Below, in pieces: positions 12,472 to 24,133 of a stretch of DNA of 64,000 bases. The position numbers were made by a program, and so were the translations under genes. The stretch comes from Nepenthes gracilis (Eukaryota > Streptophyta > Magnoliopsida > Caryophyllales > Nepenthaceae), in assembly GCA_033239525.1 (NCBI GenBank), contig BSYO01000028.1, positions 10,223,597 to 10,287,596 of the forward strand, in the 5' to 3' direction. Within the stretch, counting starts at the first letter, position 1, and each line of letters opens with the position of its first letter. The notes under the pieces are model-generated. The model was not told the origin of the DNA. It saw only the letters and a program-made list of their open reading frames with translations, and ran no database searches.

Positions 12472-12982
12472 AGTTAAATATTTGTTGTTTTAATATATTT
12501 GAGGATAATTTATAACAAAATTGTGTATTATAATTTAGCTTACTACCGAACCGAATTGTAAGTAAAAATAAATTATCCAAATTGTTAGTGTTGGATGATT
12601 TGATTTGGTTGATTCATGTGATTTGTAGTACCGATTCAATTTGTCCAAAAATCATTTATTAAATTTAATATATCACATATAAAAATAAAAATAAACAATA
12701 AATAATATTAAACCCTGCATGGGTTAGCGTCGTTAATACTATAGTTCAACATTGGTTGGTTTAATAGGAATCTGAGGATAATTTATAACAAAATCATGCA
12801 TTATGATTTAGCTTACTATCAAACCGAATTATCAGTAGAAATAAACTATCCAAACTGTTAATGTTGGATGATTTGACTTAAATGATTTATATGGTTTATA
12901 ATATTAAATTAATTAGTTTAAAAATTATTTGTTAAATTTGATATATCACATATAAAAATAAGAGTAAACAATAATTAATATT

Positions 12983-13683
12983 AAACAAGTTACGTGAAGT
13001 CTAACAAATTATTTTTTGGAGTACAAATATATTATATATTGGAAAGTAATTATGAATCAATAGATTAATAACCTGTAGTTCATACTTTCGGAAAGAAATG
13101 AATTAATCCGTAATTAGTATTTTCTGACTGACTAATCTATGAAGGCAACACGTATCATAACTATAGTTGATTTCATTTTGCTCTTTTTCTTTTTTCTTTT
13201 AATCTAAGATTCTTATCCATGATGACAGTTCACTCCAGTAATATGCATTTAATTTTGTTGACTTCAAAATCCATTTAATCCCGAGCCATTCCATTTTGCA
13301 TTTGGGGGAGGCATATCTCTAATAAGATAAAAAAAATTATTTTTTATATATTAATTAATTATTTTTAAATAAATAATTATAATTTGGTTATTTTTATAAA
13401 TTTTTAAAAATTAATTATTTTAAAATGATTAGATTATAATTATCAATTTAAAAATAAATAATTAAAATTTAAAAAATAAACATTTTTATTTTTTAAAAAA
13501 TGAAACCCTCATAGGCCGTTGAATTAGCATTGTTAGACTTTTGTTAGTGTAATTGCTTCGTTGGCATTGATGATCAATGGAATTCTCAATGGCAGTGAAA
13601 TGAAAATTCATAATGAATTTCACAACTTTTGTTGCAACTACTATCTTCAACAAACTCTATAATCAATTGAGAGATTACAATAT
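12983..13683. other. AT-rich spacer, no gene seen
   Basis: Very AT-rich DNA between the tandem array and the second solo LTR. A run around 13320-13500 is almost pure A/T. No ORF, RNA gene or element end was recognised. Confidence 0.6.
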
Positions 13684-13688
13684 ATATT

Positions 13689-14633
13689 CGATGGGTATGA
13701 CTATTAATGGGCTAACCCAGAGAGGTAAGACCAACAGACTAGCGGAGGGCCTAGAGGAGTCTGACCCACGGCTCACTCTCCCGAGAAGGCCCATGACCAA
13801 GTAGCAGAACGATTGACCGAGGCATGTCAACCCGGGACCGACCGGATGAAAACAGGTGACTAGGGCCACCTCATGACACCTTGCACATGGGAAGAACTTG
13901 CCAAAATCGTCCCAGGACACCTCAGTGGATATCCTCCAAATAATGCTTACGATCGCACAATCTTTTCCAAAACGACAACGACGATCCAGCGAAATCTCTT
14001 TCAATGGTAACTGCTGTAACCGCTGCCTTCAATATCGCCACAAAGAAGGAAGGGATCTTCTCAACTGCCACAGGTTGCCATGTTGGGCACTCGCAATCCC
14101 CGTGATCGCCCACCAAATTTCTACGAGCAACCTCAACCAAACTTGGCACCCAAATAGGGTTGAAATGGCCCAAACACTATAAATATCCCATTGCTCTCAA
14201 GGGTAGGGGATATGCGTATTGGTAAGCCAACAAAAGAATGATTATCTGCCGAAAAAGCCTCCAAAAAATATCTCATAGCTCTCATTCTCTCTGTCCTTTC
14301 AAGCTGCTCCTGTCGAGCGTACCGCCTCCTCTCGAAGTAATCTCTCAACCGAATGCACCCAAACAATCAACCCCCAAACCTGTGCCTCCTCCACGCACTC
14401 ATTTTTGCATTGTCACATATTTCTATTTGTTTTAGAAGGATTTCTTATTTGAGTATCGAAAGATATATTGGGGAACGATTTTTGCCAATTCTGTGACCTC
14501 TCATTTATTTAGTTGTAATGTGTAGAATCCAAGCTCTCGGGAATAGGGATTTGACCAATTTCAGTTCAACCGGCTGAGGAAGACCAAGTACCTTTTTAAC
14601 TCGTGCAATAACCTAGATCCGGAGGACATATCA
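13689..14633 (+). mobile_element. Solo LTR, 945 bp, TSD ATATT
   Basis: Begins CGATGGGTATGAC and ends GGACATATCA. ATATT is duplicated at 13684-13688 and 14634-14638. Its start, end and 3' 200 bp align with the solo LTR at 10932-12471; shared blocks include a GTATCGAAAGATATAT-like stretch and the GACCAAGTACCTTTTTAA segment. CTATAAATATCCC near 14177 is a likely TATA box. No internal domain remains. Confidence 0.75.
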
Positions 14634-14638
14634 ATATT

Positions 14639-15600
14639 CAACCCATTTTGTTTGACAAATGAATCCATTATTTTTTTGGTAAATATTAACACGACCCAGT
14701 AACATAACTCTTATGCATACCTCAATTATTGTGTAGTGATTTGGCCTAATCTTTTAAAATCAGCTAATGATATAACAAAGTCAACAGAATATGGCACAAT
14801 TGAACATTTAAAGCATGACATTAAATACGTCAGTGAACCCCCGATAAAAGAAACACTGTTCATCACAATGTCCTTGCTCGTAACTTTCCACCGTAATACG
14901 CAGCACTACATAAAACATGACAATTCAAAAACTTAAGTCGATATCTAACATTTAAACATTATATTAAATGCTATGACAATTCCTATCCAAAGCCTACTAT
15001 AGCCACCCTTGCCAAGTATACTAAGTTAAAATGTTACATATTATTAGGGTGAGATAAACGTTCAACAATGTATAGAAAATAAGCAAGAGACTATAACAAT
15101 ACATTGGGAAATATGTATAAGAGATATGCAAAGGTGCATAATTTGAGCCAAGGAGCGATAATTACACCTATTGGTATGACCAAAATGAGAGATTAGTATA
15201 TCTACACATTATAAATCTATATATTGAGTCATATATCATTATTATATCTCGAGCACAATAAGGCTTATGAGGCAAATTGGAATGTTCCGAGAGCATGATT
15301 ATTGACCAACCAGTGATAACAATGAGTCCAATCCTTTTCATTGCTACTATGATGTGGTTATAGTAAAAGAGAATATATCTAACTATTTTTTTCAAAGGAA
15401 GTATTGATATTATCAAGTATCACAAAGTTATAAAATTGATATTCTAGAGTATGAAGGAATGCTCCAACCTAATGAAAAAAGCATCACAAAGTAAATATTG
15501 TGGCTATCAAATTAAAGAAACATGTGTCTATATCATGGGAGATTCTAGGAAAAAGATGAAGCTTGAAAGAAAAGAAAAAAAAATCTATACATGGGAAAAA
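14639..15600. other. No gene seen
   Basis: AT-rich sequence with only short ORFs that match nothing I know. CACGACCCAG near 14691 resembles the complement of an LTR 5' end, but no second landmark supports an element here. Confidence 0.5.
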
Positions 15601-16438
15601 TGAAGAATGAATTTAAAAGAAATTTTTACACAATTATTTCTATTAAGACTTATTTTCAAACTACGTAATTGCTATCAATGCAATTCAATGGATGAGGAGT
15701 GCACTCATAAGTTCAAACAACTCATGATGAGGAGAACCTAAGAGGCAATCTATTACTTAGAACCTTAGCCGACTTCAGATAGAGATTCAAACATGATGAA
15801 CATACAACTATATTAGACCATTGCAGATGTCCCAACGTTGGCCACGAAATTGGAGAAGCAACTCAAAGAAAAGTATGAAGGATTTCACCAAGTCGGCCTA
15901 ATAGGGAGGTCTCCACTAACAAATCCCAAAAGCAAACCGATCAACACCAACAAGGGAGGCTTGGATAGCTTTATATCCGGGTCAATCCAAACTAATAAGT
16001 ATCTCTACTTGGTGCTTCAATTGTCAATGAATCAATCATACTGCTTTGAATTGCTAAACTATTATGTAGTTGCTCTAATGGAAGAACGATAAGTGGATGA
16101 AGAACCCAACAAAGAGGAGGTGTCAGAAGACATCACCTAAAGGGATGAAGGAGAACTTCTTGTGATTCTATGCAGTCTCAAAGCCACAATTCTTCATTGT
16201 GATGCATCTGATTTAAGATATAACAATATCTTTCATTCTCGATGTATGGTGTACAGGAAGTTATATAATATTATCATAGATAGTTAAAGTTGTACCAATA
16301 TTATATCCACCATTATGGCTAACAAGCTTAAGTTACTCACAGAAAACCATCCAAACCCCTAGAAATTGTTATATCTATGTTGAGTCAATGAGATATTGTT
16401 AGACAAGAAATGTGTAGTTACCTTTTTCAATTGGAAAG
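15601..16438 (+). pseudogene. Ty3/gypsy gag-protease fossil
   Basis: Translated fragments in shifting frames resemble plant gypsy polyproteins. A capsid-tail-like ATKLEKQLKEKYEG lies at 15841-15882. A protease-like stretch at about 16215-16400 reads NIFHSRCMVYRK, then SCTNIISTIMANKLKLL, then HPNP and KLL. The family usually has DGGSCTNV here, so the catalytic D/G part is damaged. Several stops and frameshifts make it dead. It is cut off at about 16438 by a copia fragment on the other strand. No RT or integrase follows. Confidence 0.65.
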
Positions 16439-17148
16439 AAATATAAGGACATAAAAATACGTTTAAACTCATCGGGAGATACAGCCATAAAAATAGTATG
16501 TACCTCATTACTGTTCCAATTACATGCATCGAGTTCCTCTTTGGTCCATGAAGATAAGGCTTTTGGTTCGTTATCAGAGGAACTAGTGGGTGGAGTCCAC
16601 CCAACTTGGGTACGTGTCCAAACATGCTCATCTAGAGATTTTAGGAAGGCTCTGTCTGAACCTTCCAATAGGCATAGTTACTCCCATCAAAGAAGGGAGG
16701 AACGGAGAGTGATCCACTCGTATACATCTAGATCGGGGGTCGCGGATCGGGGTAAGTCTCTGATACTAATTGAAAAAGCACTTTTGTGCTAGCGTAAACA
16801 ATCAAGTTTCGATCCCGTTAAAAGTATAGCGGAAGCAGTAGAAATAAATATCTAATACTCGTAAAAGATATTTAGTACTAGATACATACGAGACTAATAA
16901 TCATGCGCAGTAAACAAAATACGTAAGTAATAATATAAAGACGCGATTTTTGGTGATGAAGTGAAAACTCAATACCCACAGTATCGAGAAAAACACTACG
17001 GGCTTCAACGGCCAGGGAAGCAATGCACTATGAAAATCAACTTACAGACCGGGTGGTATTGTCTTCAAAGATAGGCATTTAGATTTTAGGCGCTAGTATA
17101 GTTGTACCATTAAGAAGGATGATCATAAGATATTACATGTGGACAGAC
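16399..17148 (-). pseudogene. Ty1/copia 5' fragment: LTR end, PBS and gag start
   Basis: On the minus strand an LTR-like sequence ends near 16780, followed by TTAGTATCAGAGACTTACC, a tRNA-Met-type PBS. The gag start follows: SVPPFFDGSNYAYWK, then FLKSLDEHVW, WTKEELDACNWN and AVSPDEFKRIFM. This is the N-terminal DUF4219/UBN2 block of copia gag. One frameshift separates SNYAYWK from FLKSLDEHVW. The fragment ends near 16399-16440 against the gypsy fossil, so the element is 3'-truncated. The outer LTR edge (about 17148) is approximate. Confidence 0.65.
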
Positions 17149-18013
17149 CTATTTAAAGGTTGAGAAAGTGAACCTCGGTGTTTTCTTTGGGAAAGCAAGC
17201 ATCAATGTTGGCAATTTATGCTGTGAGTCTTGGACTTGTATGTCTTCGAAGTCTCCTAGGAGATGTGAAAGATGAATCATGCGTAAGTCCAAATGATTGG
17301 ATGATATGATACCATGTCCTTGAATTAGGAGACACAACCGTATTCGATGTTGGGAGCTAGGAGTTCATAAAATATGAAGTTGTAATCGGGTTTGGTTCAG
17401 TTGACTCGTTGGTGCGCCAACGGAATCTCGAGGTTACTAAGTAATCAAATTTTAAGAATTCTGGGTAATGATGTAAAGTTATGTTAACTCCTTGGGTGCT
17501 CGTTATGATTATAGTTTTGAATATGGCGTAATTGGATGATTGGGGGATTTGTCTTCATGGTATGGCTATCCTAGGATCGTATTAATCAGAGTAGCGCAGC
17601 GTGAGCATTGTGGGCCCATGGCCCAGAGATTTCTAATTAAAGTTGAGGTCCCTGTGATTGAATCCTTTCGAGGCTTGGAATGAATTGAAGTGGAAGTTCA
17701 TTGATCCGTTTAAAATATCGGATTGAATTGGAAGAATGTCCGGCATTATTGTGGGTCGCTTTTGAAATTTAGAGGATCGTGATACAGTCTTCCTCGTTCA
17801 ATGGTTGAGAGAATCGGTACGTGTCTGGGTTGAGCCGTTTGGAGAGGCTAAGGATTTGTTTTGTGATGAGGATTAGAATGATTCAATGCTTGAGGTTCCT
17901 AAAATAGGCATTGTCTGAGGAAATGATTTCAGAAGATAAGGAGTTACCCTCGGGTTTGGGAATTCGAGGCTCGCTAAATTTCGAGGACAAAATTTTCGTA
18001 AGTGGGAGAGAAT
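17149..18013 (+). mobile_element. 3' internal tail of a truncated non-autonomous LTR element
   Basis: No pol domain is present. The tract aligns with the non-coding internal region of the complete element at 22269-28619: CTTGGAATGAATTGAAG (17676) and GTGGGTCGCTTTTG (17752) have close counterparts there, in the same order. It ends with a segment that reads like the gypsy pol tail (TTTCGAGGACAAAATTTTC) and a polypurine tract (AAGTGGGAGAGAAT) just before the LTR. The 5' part, including any 5' LTR, is missing. Confidence 0.65.
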
Positions 18014-20573
18014 TGTGAGGTTCCAGATTTAAAAATTTGATAATGATGAGGTGATTAGTATGCTAATGATCAATGCTAGGCCTATGAAACGAATAAGGTC
18101 GGGTATCGAAAGAAAAATCAAGAAAAGTCCAGATTAGTGCTGCTGAAGCACTGCCAGCAGGCTTGCGCCTGCTGGGCGCTCGAGCCGTGGCTCGAGCTCA
18201 TTTTCTAGAACCTCCAGCGCCCGCTGGCCGCTCGAGCTCTGCTCAAGCGGAAAAACCAAAACCGGCCTTGCCTGCTGGCCGCTCGAGCGCGGCTCGAGCG
18301 GGGAAAGCCAGCACCGCGGCCGCTCGCTGCCCGCTGGAGTCGCGCTCAAGCGGTGGTGCAGTATAAAAGTCGCGCCCTGCCTTCTCCTCATCATTTTCTC
18401 ACGGTTTATGGTTTTTAGAGAGAGAGAGCACCAATCCTAGTGAGAGAAAGAGGAGATCGAGGCCATAGAGTCCAAATTCATCCGAGAGCTAGTTATAAAG
18501 GCGAAAGCATGCGTCGAGACAAGTGTTCTCACACTCACTTCTCATTCTCTTTCGATATTTTGCTTAATTTTGTTGGGTATTTTGTGTCGATACCCACCAT
18601 TAATGTTAGAATCATGAAGCCCATGCCTCGAAGTCCAAGAATATGTGGTTATTTATCCAAATTGTGTTCGATCCGCCCGGTTTGGTTTCACCGAAACCCT
18701 AACCCACGAAAATTAGGGATTTTCCCGCTTTCCTCCCGTGTATCATAAAATTGACCTTGAAATGTGAATCCCCACGTCCCAATGATGTATATAAACCGGC
18801 CGCGAGTTCGATTTTGCACGTTTTGACCCGATCGCGGTGTCCGGGCCCTCAAAATTGGCCCTGACACTGTTCACCCGAGACCCAAAGTGGAAATTGCATG
18901 ATTTCACCTTTGTGAAATGTTGAAATGACTCTAGATTATGAGTCCCCATATCCCAAGTGTATTTACATATCGACCGGATGTCGGTTTTTTCAAGACTTGA
19001 CCCGTTCGTGACATCCGGGAGCCTTAAAAGTCCTCTGTTATTGTTTATCCGAAAATGAATGGGAAGTTGCATGCTTCTATCATCGTGTTATGTTAAATTG
19101 AGCTCAAATCTGAACTATCATGTACCAATTGTGCGTACGTGTCCATCAGAAGTCCGATCTCACAAGCATCGAACCGTTCATAGCGTCCGGGTATTCCAAA
19201 ATGTGTTCACCCGAAAAGAAATGACAAGTGTATCTGTTATGCCTCTAATTGTTATTAAAGTAACGTTTAACTGTTTAAACGTAAATGTAAGCTCCGAAAT
19301 GTGTATCCATGTGCTGGAAGTAAGGGAATGAGTCCCGGAGGTTTCAAAGTGATATGGGATCATCGGAGGTAAGGAATCTAATCTCTCTCATGAACTTGGA
19401 ATGATTTGTTGTGAGTAAAGGAATTGAATCCCACAAAAGGTTGTGAACCGAGCCAGTGAATGAAAGGGAATCCACATTGTACTTTATGATGATATGATCT
19501 CCCAGATGGAGATGTGTGTGATGGAATGTTCTCCTAGTTGGAGATGTATGTGATGGGAATGAGATTTTTCGAGTTGTGAATGTGTGTGGCAAATGTGGAC
19601 TTCCCTCTCCAAGTGTGAAAACTAACATTGAAATTAGGACCATGATTCATAGGGGTAGTATTCTTAAGCATACCATATCCATCGCAGTGTGAACCCGAGA
19701 AATACTTGGCCACATATTCTGGCCGCTCGTGGGAGCGGGTGATGTTCGTGGTACGCTTTAGAAAACTACTGTGGAAGAACGAGGATTGCCCTGGTCCCCG
19801 ACGGTATGGGGCGTGTTGGTTGAACACTACGTAGCAAGACGTAGTTGTTCGTTGATTGTTGCGTAGATGTAATCAGGGGTCGAGTGCTGTCGACCTAAAA
19901 TGAAGCCGTAGCTTTAGAATGTGTAGCGAACACATTCCTATCCTTGTTCTCTCGCATCGTTGGCTAGTACGGTCTACTAGCCCGGGTCCGCAAAGATGAT
20001 GTAATAATGAAAATGAATAATATCCAATCGATATAACCGTAGGAACCGTGTGAATCGAGTGATTCCTTGTATTCTCCCCCGTTCCAATTCTTGTATATGT
20101 CTGTGAGATGTGTTTATGATTATACTTGTTGAGCTGTAAGCTCACTCTTGCTGTTTGTTATTTTCCTTCCAGATGAGAACACTTAGCCGGCGCTTGATAG
20201 TTAGAGCAAGGAGAAAGACTTTCTTGAAGAGATTAGCTGGACGTCAAGTGCTTTGAAGATTTGGTCCTATTGCTGTAATGAAATGTAGCAGCCACTCATG
20301 AATAGATGTGGCCCGTTGTTATTTTTAAGGTTTTGTTATGCTTTCGCAGATTTTGATGATATAGTATGCTTCCGCGTTTGTATTGATTTTTTAAATTTTG
20401 TTTCATTTTAGATGGCATCTCTCTAGATCTAATACGGTAGATAGGAGTATTGTATTGGGGTCATAGATGATATGACAGATGTTGTGACCTTGTGTGTTGT
20501 GTTGTAAGCTTTGTGTTAAGCCTCCGATTAGATGTATGCTTGTATATGTTAAGTCACTTAACACAATCTTACA
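18014..20573 (+). repeat. 3' LTR of the truncated element
   Basis: Starts TGTGAGGTTCCAG directly after the polypurine tract. The next 60 bp (GAGGTGATTAGTATG and so on) match the 5' LTR at 28619 read on the minus strand. A GC-rich block at 18160-18360 contains several GCTCGAGC palindromes and is followed by TATAAAA at 18362, so this is probably the LTR promoter. Splice-like and stop-rich sequence follows. The 3' edge is set at ATCTTACA (20573) and may be off by tens of bases. Confidence 0.7.
18362..18368 (+). promoter_or_regulatory. LTR TATA box
   Basis: TATAAAA lies immediately downstream of the CTCGAG-rich block (about 18178-18355), the expected arrangement for the LTR RNA polymerase II promoter. 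Confidence 0.55.
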
Positions 20574-21190
20574 ATAGATAAGATATTTAATACCCAATAA
20601 AAGAAATTCAATCAACAGATTATACAGTGCTACTATTTTTTCAAAGTTCAACATAAAATATGAATTTTGGCAAATTCAGATTAAAGAAAAAGATAGATAT
20701 AAAATAGTATTCACAGTCTCATTTGGTCATTATGAATGAAATATAATATTATTTGAACTTAAAAATACATCTTATAAATTTTAAAATATCATGAATCAAA
20801 TATTCAACCCATATACATAGTTTCTCATAGTATATATTGATGATATTTTACTATTTTTAAATTCAATCGATCAATATTTTAAATATTTATATCAATTCTT
20901 GAATATTATCAAACAAAATGAATTAGTTATATTTTTTTTCAAAGATTAAATTATTTCAAACAAAAATCAAAATTTTAAGATTTAATATTTATCAACTTAT
21001 AATAGTACCTATCCAATGTTCTATAGCCTTTGTTAGCAAATTTCCTAATAAAATTAAAAATAAAAACCAAGTGCAATGATTTCTAGGTTGTTTTAATTAC
21101 ATATCTATTTTGTACTGTATTAGAAATTAATTATCTTTTTTTTCTTTTATTCGTCCATCCTGTTGAATAAAAATTGGAACCGCTTACAAA
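20574..21190 (+). pseudogene. Endogenous pararetrovirus (caulimovirid) reverse transcriptase fossil
   Basis: A decayed RT can be followed from about 20590. Visible are EFWQIQIKEKD, then FGHYE followed by a stop where W is usual, then N, then an LKNTS-like block and the catalytic YIDDILLF at about 20837-20860. GHYEWN after FWQI is characteristic of Caulimoviridae; gypsy RTs usually have [11 protein letters not shown]. Several in-frame stops and at least one frameshift break it. No movement protein, capsid or protease part was recognised, so it is a dead fragment of an old integrated pararetrovirus. The genus cannot be assigned by eye. Confidence 0.7.
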
Positions 21191-22268
21191 TATATTTTAT
21201 ATTATGAATGTATTTAATGATATTTCTTTTAAGGTTATGTCCAGATAACTGGTTAAATTTGATTTATGTACTTTCTTTATTTATAAGGAAATTAACTTAA
21301 TTATTAAAAAAGTGAAACAAATCTAGTAGTTTCAAGAAGTTTGTGTTCCTCAAATGCAAATTTTGTAGAGAAATATAGAACATATTGCGTGTCCTATATT
21401 TTTGTTTGGAATGTTTGAGATGTTCCATTCATGAACTATAATAATGATATATGACAATATATAGATTTATAAAAATTTAAAATTTTGGTCATACAATAGG
21501 TGTAAATGTTTAAAATTCAACATATCTCTTATGTATATTCAAACGGTCGGTGGCGCGCCAGGTGACCGACGATGGCTGTGGGCTAGCGGGACAAGAGAAA
21601 GGGGATTGCAACATCAAGGGGGAGCTCGAGTCGGGAAGAGGTGGATTTACTTTATGAAAAGGATTTTAATGAGAGTCAAATTTCTACTATGGCCAGACCT
21701 AGCCTCCATTTGTCGATCTCAGGGATATAAAATCGAGGCAAGTATCAACCCCCTCTTTGGTCTAATTTAATCAAATATTTTAGAAATTTTTACTAACATG
21801 ATAAAATTATAATTTAATTGAGATTCAAGATTTTTAGATTTAATAAAAAAAAATTAATCAAGCCATCTAAATTACCATAAAATTGCTTTTCTATATTTTA
21901 AATAATGAAAATGGGGAGATTATTTTGTTATTTTGGAAATCCCTTTCCGTCGAGGTGACCCTTCCTATTTGAGATTTGATTTGTAATATGTTGGAATTAT
22001 AAAACTCACTTAAAACATAGTGAGCAACCTCTTATATTTTGGTCTAATTATTTGGATTATAGATATTAGTTTTTAAATAATGAGAACCCAAATTTGAAAA
22101 GAATTAATTGGTATTGGATTTTGAATTGAATATGGATTTTTGGACTTAGATTTCATTCACGATTTTGCCTATAATTGGGTATGGTATGTCTCATACAATT
22201 TTTGATTATATAAATCCGTTTTGGAATATCCATCACAACATAAAATAATCGAATTTTTGGACAAACGG
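21191..22268. other. Flank of the pararetrovirus fossil; no gene seen
   Basis: AT-rich. Segments at 21245-21273 and 21410-21441 recur exactly in the 3' LTR at 22269-24133. A short GC-richer piece (21540-21640, starting GGTCGGTGGCGCGCCAGG) is not recognised. From about 22080 the sequence resembles the flank at 28620-28900, so the element between them probably inserted into one older repeat. Confidence 0.45.
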
Positions 22269-24133
22269 ATTTTTTTTTTTCCTCAAAAGCTTCCGTCGAC
22301 ATAGATAACAAAGAAAAAGAAGACTAGATAATCGGATGAAATACAAACCTCGTAATAATCATCAACATCAGTCTCATCATTTATAATTCCTATCATTCAT
22401 GAATGAAATCCATAATATTTACTACTTGAACTTAAAATACATCTAGGACCCGCATAAATCCAGAGTATAGCTAAAATATCATGAGCTTTCTATACAAAAT
22501 TAACATGTTCAACCAAAATCATAAGATACAAAATAGTTTCGGGCTTTACGCCAACAGCTCTCCAAAATAGCTCCACTATGCTATATATCTGAAGCTGATA
22601 TTTCTTCACTAAAAGCTTTACCGTTTCTAGGGGGAAACACAAAACAAAGGAGCCGAGGCAATATTTTAAATATTTATAACTATGCAAAATCATCATGTTC
22701 AATAACATCATCAAACAAAATGAATTAGTTTAAATCTCATGTTTTAAATCATATCATTATAGGTCAAAGATTAAATTATTTGCATCGTAAAACAAAAATC
22801 AAAATATTAAGATTTAATATTTATCAACTTATAATAGTATCATCTTTCTATCCAATGTTCTATAGCCTTTGTTAGCAAGGCCTATCATGTCATATCATAT
22901 CATATATCCCATCCCGAATATCTAAAATGCCACCCGAAGGTCGGCCTATGTTCCTCTCCCGGCTTAACGCCCTGAGGATAAACCATGAATCGCCCCATGG
23001 ACAATGATTTAAGTTCAAGGCCTCACCTAAGAACTGTTTTAATTATCCCAAAATAAAACTAAATCATCTTGTAAAAATCCCATTTTCGAAATCAAACTTA
23101 AACACAATTAGTTATTTACATGGAAATTTTGTCATACGTTTTTTTTCAAAACAAACTTACTTCATTTCGATAATTAACTTCATATAATAGAAGCTACGTT
23201 AAAACTCATCAAACCTCTTCATTTTCGTACATAGGTGGCCAAAACCTTGAACTCAAATCGGTCTCTTACTTGCACATATTTCATGAAATCAAGCCATAAA
23301 TCCAAATATACATACTTAATCATGCATTTTACTCAAACTACACAACATTTTCAAGCTAGGGTTTCACCACATGCTTTCGAGACAAATCAAACACACGGTT
23401 ATATTATTCACGAATGTAAATTTAAACATGATAAACATAAAATCCAACCAAGTAATCGAAGGAAACATGCTTCATGTACTTTAAACATGCATCATCAACA
23501 TTTGAGCATTTTCAACGGTCTTAAAGCATTAAATTTGATTTATGTACTTTCTTTATTTACCCTATTCTAGGCTTTCTCGGACTTGTGCCTCAACTTCCTC
23601 TCTCTACAAACACATATCATTTAATCGTGGATTATCATGTTTCGGCATCCGGTCGACCATTGAAATTCATAATTCGTCATTTCAGAATTTTACCAACGCG
23701 CGATTATCATGTTATCCCTTTTTAGAGGGCCTTGACGCCGCGAACGGGTCCAATTGTGATAACCCTCTGTTCATATTCCTGTGGGCTCAAGGGGTCAATT
23801 TCATGATATCTTGTTCCTCAGTTAGGTTTGAAAAACCCACCCTACGCCGAATGCTGATTTTGTAGAGAATGTCCTTTCCCCGTTGTTTGATAGAAAATAC
23901 ACAAAACATCGAAAGAGAACGAGAAGTGGGTATAACACTTGCCTCGTGTCACCTTTATATTTTCATTTGTCGAAAAACCCCAGCCGATTTGAGATGTTCC
24001 ATTCATGAACTATAATAATTTCCCCGATTTTTCTTCCGATACTCCTTAATCATCCCATAGATTTCATTAATGTGTCTTTGAATACAATTTACCTAAACTT
24101 AATTATCTCCCAATTATCATTTTGGAACTCATA
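22269..24133 (-). repeat. 3' LTR, mosaic with pararetrovirus-region sequence
   Basis: Aligns with the 5' LTR (25971-28619) in alternating blocks. In between are exact runs from 20640-21470 in the same order. Examples are the run ending AACAAAATGAATTAGTT (22706-22730), the one ending CTATAGCCTTTGTTAGCAA (22851-22879), a run of about 29 bp at 23529-23560, and the run ending TTCATGAACTATAATAAT (23988-24019). The LTR end at 24133 reads TATGAGTTCC on the minus strand against TGTGACGACCCGAGTTCC in the 5' LTR. Confidence 0.65.

Larger units (their letters stand above)
10067..12982 (+). repeat. Array of five ~270-bp tandem units, split by an LTR
   Basis: Units begin with AAACCCTACATGGGTTAG or a variant at 10067, 10334, 10684, 10894 and 12710. 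Each runs through a conserved GGTTGGTTTAATAGGA block, a GATAATTTATAACAAAAT block and an AT-rich tail ending in AATAATATT. Lengths are about 267, 350, 210, 271 and 273 bp. The second has extra sequence and the third lacks its middle. The fourth is split by the solo LTR at 10932-12471. The array starts directly upstream of the monooxygenase promoter. No coding potential was seen. Confidence 0.8.

Noticed and set aside
13675..14366. Cluster of 77-109-codon ORFs on both strands
   Set aside because: All fall in the solo LTR at 13689-14633 and none shows a domain.
17341..18013. Initially read as a gypsy integrase C-terminus
   Set aside because: Only the final few codons before the polypurine tract look pol-like; the rest matches the non-coding core of the element at 22269-28619.
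18134..18394. Overlapping GC-rich ORFs on both strands
   Set aside because: They lie in the CTCGAG-palindrome promoter block of an LTR and look like composition artefacts.
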